Part shown: piece after piece, positions 62,300-64,000 of the stretch
Layout of the letters: every line of letters starts with the position of its first letter
Numbering within the stretch: the first letter of the stretch is position 1
Source: Rhodoferax sp.
GTDB lineage: Bacteria; Pseudomonadota; Gammaproteobacteria; Burkholderiales; Burkholderiaceae_C
DNA length: 64,000 bases
Reading direction: 5' to 3'
Assembly (NCBI RefSeq): GCF_028714215.1
Contig: NZ_JAQTMS010000006.1
Coordinates: 62,001-126,000 of the forward strand
Program-made: the position numbers and the translations under genes
Notes under the pieces: generated by a model
Seen by the model: the letters and a program-made list of their open reading frames with translations, nothing else
What the model was told of the DNA's origin: nothing
Databases searched by the model: none

Positions 62300-63273
62300 G
62301 ACAGCAGCGCCTGCGCAAACTCGCGGGCGTTGAAGGTTTCAAGGTCTTCCAGTTTCTCGCCGACGCCGATGAAGTACACCGGAATGGGCCGTTCGCGTGC
62401 AATGGCAGCCAACACACCACCTTTGGCGGTGCCGTCGAGTTTGGTGATGATCAGGCCGCTGAGTTGCAAGGCATCGTCAAAAGCCTTGACCTGGCTGAGC
62501 GCGTTTTGCCCGGTGTTGCCGTCGATCACCAGCAGGATTTCGTGCGGCGCCGTGGCATCGGCTTTTTGCACCACGCGCTTGATCTTGCGCAGCTCTTCCA
62601 TCAGGTGCAACTGGGTCGGCAGCCGCCCGGCGGTGTCCACCAGCACCACGTCCCGACCGCGCGCCTTGCCGGCGCTGACGGCATCAAAACTCACCGCCGC
62701 CGGGTCGCCACCTTCCTGACTGACGATCTCCACGGTGGTGCGTGCGGCCCAGACACTGAGTTGCTCGCGCGCGGCGGCCCGAAAGGTATCGGCGGCGGCC
62801 AACAGCACGCTGGCGCCGCGCTCCGCCAGATGGTGCGTGAGCTTGCCGATGGAAGTGGTTTTGCCGGCCCCGTTGACGCCGGTCACCATGATCACGGTGG
62901 GCTTGTGCTGCCCTATCACCAGCGGTTTTTCCAATGCCAGCAGCAGGCTGGTGAGCGACTCGACCAGCAGTTCCTTGACCGCCGCCGGGTCGGTGGTTTT
63001 GTTGTCCTTGACCCGTTGCTTGAGGTCGTCCAGCAGGTATTGCGTGGCCTTGACGCCGCTATCGGCCATCAGCAGTGCCGACTCCAGATCTTCGTACAGG
63101 GCTTCGTCGATGCGCGTGCCGGTGAAGACGCTGGCGATGCCGGAGCCGGTCTTGCGCAGGCCTGCCTTGAGCTTGGCCAGCCAGGTCTGACGTTCGGCGG
63201 GGACGACTTTTGCCGGCTCGGCTTCGGGCGCAGGTGTCCCGACCGGGGGTTTCTTTTTGAAAAAACTGAACAT
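62296..63273 (-). CDS. ftsY: Signal recognition particle receptor FtsY
   Basis: Membrane-targeting GTPase that docks SRP-ribosome complexes at SecYEG. The 325-residue protein has a short basic, acidic-poor A region, then the N domain (about 30-110). The G domain has 'GVNGAGKTTSIGKL', 'AADTFRAAAREQL', 'LVDTAGRLPTQLHLMEEL' and the specificity motif 'TKLDGTAKGG'. The N-terminal A domain is short compared with E. coli but usual for betaproteobacteria. It precedes the esterase gene with an ATGA overlap. Confidence 0.97.
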   Translation of the reverse strand: MFSFFKKKPPVGTPAPEAEPAKVVPAERQTWLAKLKAGLRKTGSGIASVFTGTRIDEALYEDLESALLMADSGVKATQYLLDDLKQRVKDNKTTDPAAVKELLVESLTSLLLALEKPLVIGQHKPTVIMVTGVNGAGKTTSIGKLTHHLAERGASVLLAAADTFRAAAREQLSVWAARTTVEIVSQEGGDPAAVSFDAVSAGKARGRDVVLVDTAGRLPTQLHLMEELRKIKRVVQKADATAPHEILLVIDGNTGQNALSQVKAFDDALQLSGLIITKLDGTAKGGVLAAIARERPIPVYFIGVGEKLEDLETFNAREFAQALLS

Positions 63274-63400
63274 GAAGTGGGTTCTTGGAAGCGCTCCATT
63301 CTATGAAACGACCGGTTTCCCACTTTTCCGACCCAGCCGCCGCTGCCGGCAAGCCGGCGTTTTGCAGGCCGCCAACCGGTAGCGGTGGCGCCCCGCGGTG

Positions 63401-63838
63401 TCAATGCGTGATGGCCACCAGCACGCTACAGGGCGAATGCTCTATCAGCGTCCGGGAAATGGAACCACGCCACCAGCGTGCGGCCCAGCTGTCGAGATGC
63501 TTGTGACCGACCACGATCAGATCGGCCGAAATCTTGCGCGCATGCTTGGTGATCTCGTCCACCGTTTCGCCCACCAGCACCTCGCCGCTGGCCTTGTGGC
63601 CGGCCGCCAGCAGGCGGCGCATGCCCTCGTCCAGCACCGCCTGTAGCGCCTGTTTTTCACGCTCCATCAATTGCGGGTCGTAGACGCCCACCCCCATGCC
63701 CATGACGTCCATGTTGAGCGGCATCACCGCCACCAGCGTCAGCTCCGCTTGCGCCCACTGCGCCAGGTCCTGGCAGTCGAGCAAAGCCTGTTGCCCGCTC
63801 TCGGAACCGTCGTAGGCCAGCAAGATTTTTTTGTACAT
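63401..63838 (-). CDS. Universal stress protein (UspA family)
   Basis: A 145-residue single Usp domain. The N-terminal 'ILLAYDGSESGQQALLDC' and the ATP-binding end motif 'DLIVVGHKHLDSWAARWWRG' then 'SISRTLIEHSPCSVLV' are clear; GxxG-type binding is modified (GHKH). Usp proteins respond to starvation, respiration inhibition or envelope stress. The start is the ATG at 63838 with AGGAG upstream; nine further in-frame codons are ignored. It stands alone, 127 bases from ftsY. Confidence 0.92.
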   Translation of the reverse strand: MYKKILLAYDGSESGQQALLDCQDLAQWAQAELTLVAVMPLNMDVMGMGVGVYDPQLMEREKQALQAVLDEGMRRLLAAGHKASGEVLVGETVDEITKHARKISADLIVVGHKHLDSWAARWWRGSISRTLIEHSPCSVLVAITH

Positions 63839-63966
63839 GGGGTACTCCTGTTTGGGGGTAGTCAATCAAATACAAGCCAAGCATAGACCTTGCGCGGACC
63901 CGTTGCAATCAGGGAAAGACCGGGGAAAACCGCTGGGGGCGCCGTCCACCCGGTGCCGGCGCCGAA

Positions 63967-63985
63967 GGCCCGGCAGCGCCGGGCC
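63967..63985. other. GC hairpin near the right edge
   Basis: GGCCCGGC (63967-63974) pairs with GCCGGGCC (63978-63985) around a 3-base loop. The 162 bases from 63839 to the right end contain no gene that I can support. The hairpin may belong to the end of a gene outside the window. Confidence 0.4.
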
Positions 63986-64000
63986 GGGTATCGGGGGTGG

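Overview
The window looks like chromosome of a Gram-negative betaproteobacterium of the Burkholderiales, most probably the Comamonadaceae (Rhodoferax/Polaromonas-like). This is inferred from gene content: an XrtB-type eps cluster, a bcs operon with bcsP, dusB-fis, a Bug-family binding protein, a pilGHIJ-chpA chemosensory cluster, and acyl-CoA carboxylase catabolic genes. Most of it is dense, GC-rich core chromosome with many 1-8 nt gene overlaps. I see no phage, intact insertion sequence, CRISPR array or rRNA operon. One tRNA gene is present.

Bases 1-17,273 form an almost continuous minus-strand block for extracellular matrix. It begins with the end of an exosortase-B type exopolysaccharide cluster: epsE (cut by the left edge), epsD, epsL, a sugar-phosphate transferase and the LuxR-type regulator epsA. 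A PEP-CTERM protein with its own terminator follows. Next comes a cellulose-synthase-like operon, transcribed bcsD-bcsP-bcsQ-bcsA-bcsB, then a short TPR protein resembling only the start of BcsC, a second BcsQ-like ATPase, a GH18-like protein, an MBOAT O-acyltransferase and an AlgJ/AlgX-like acetyl esterase-fold protein. The most unusual observation is that this BcsA keeps the UDP-binding DD and DxD motifs but has lost the catalytic TED (TRQ here), the QxxRW motif (QRLAF here), the FFCGS region and the PilZ DxSxxG motif. The operon also lacks a BcsC barrel and a BcsZ cellulase. It may assemble something other than ordinary cellulose, or act as an accessory to a synthase elsewhere.

Bases 17.4-25.6 kb hold assorted genes: a PglL-type O-oligosaccharyltransferase/ligase, moaC, an M48 protease, small membrane and zinc proteins, yaeQ, purB, a GST and the heptose-phosphate adenylyltransferase. 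Bases 25.6-32.5 kb form a TetR-controlled catabolic operon: acyl-CoA dehydrogenase, TetR, biotin-dependent acyl-CoA carboxylase beta and alpha, MaoC hydratase and CitE-like lyase. A palindromic operator sits in front of it. A solitary GspE/PilB-type ATPase with MshEN-like c-di-GMP-binding repeats follows, then a tRNA-Met.

Bases 35.5-45.3 kb carry housekeeping genes: enoyl-CoA hydratase, M61 peptidase, dsbC, a ubiquinone-type hydroxylase, ychF, yqaA, dusB-fis and purH. The purH-hemL gap contains two diverged, inverted copies of a roughly 150-bp MITE-like element with terminal inverted repeats. Bases 45.8-56.4 kb hold hemL, a 57-residue rubredoxin and the pilus chemosensory operon pilG-pilH-pilI-pilJ-chpA. 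Bases 56.5-64 kb hold a Bug-family binding protein, rpoH preceded by a perfect CIRCE element, selD convergent with its usual oxidoreductase partner, a DUF2059 protein, an esterase, ftsY and a universal stress protein.
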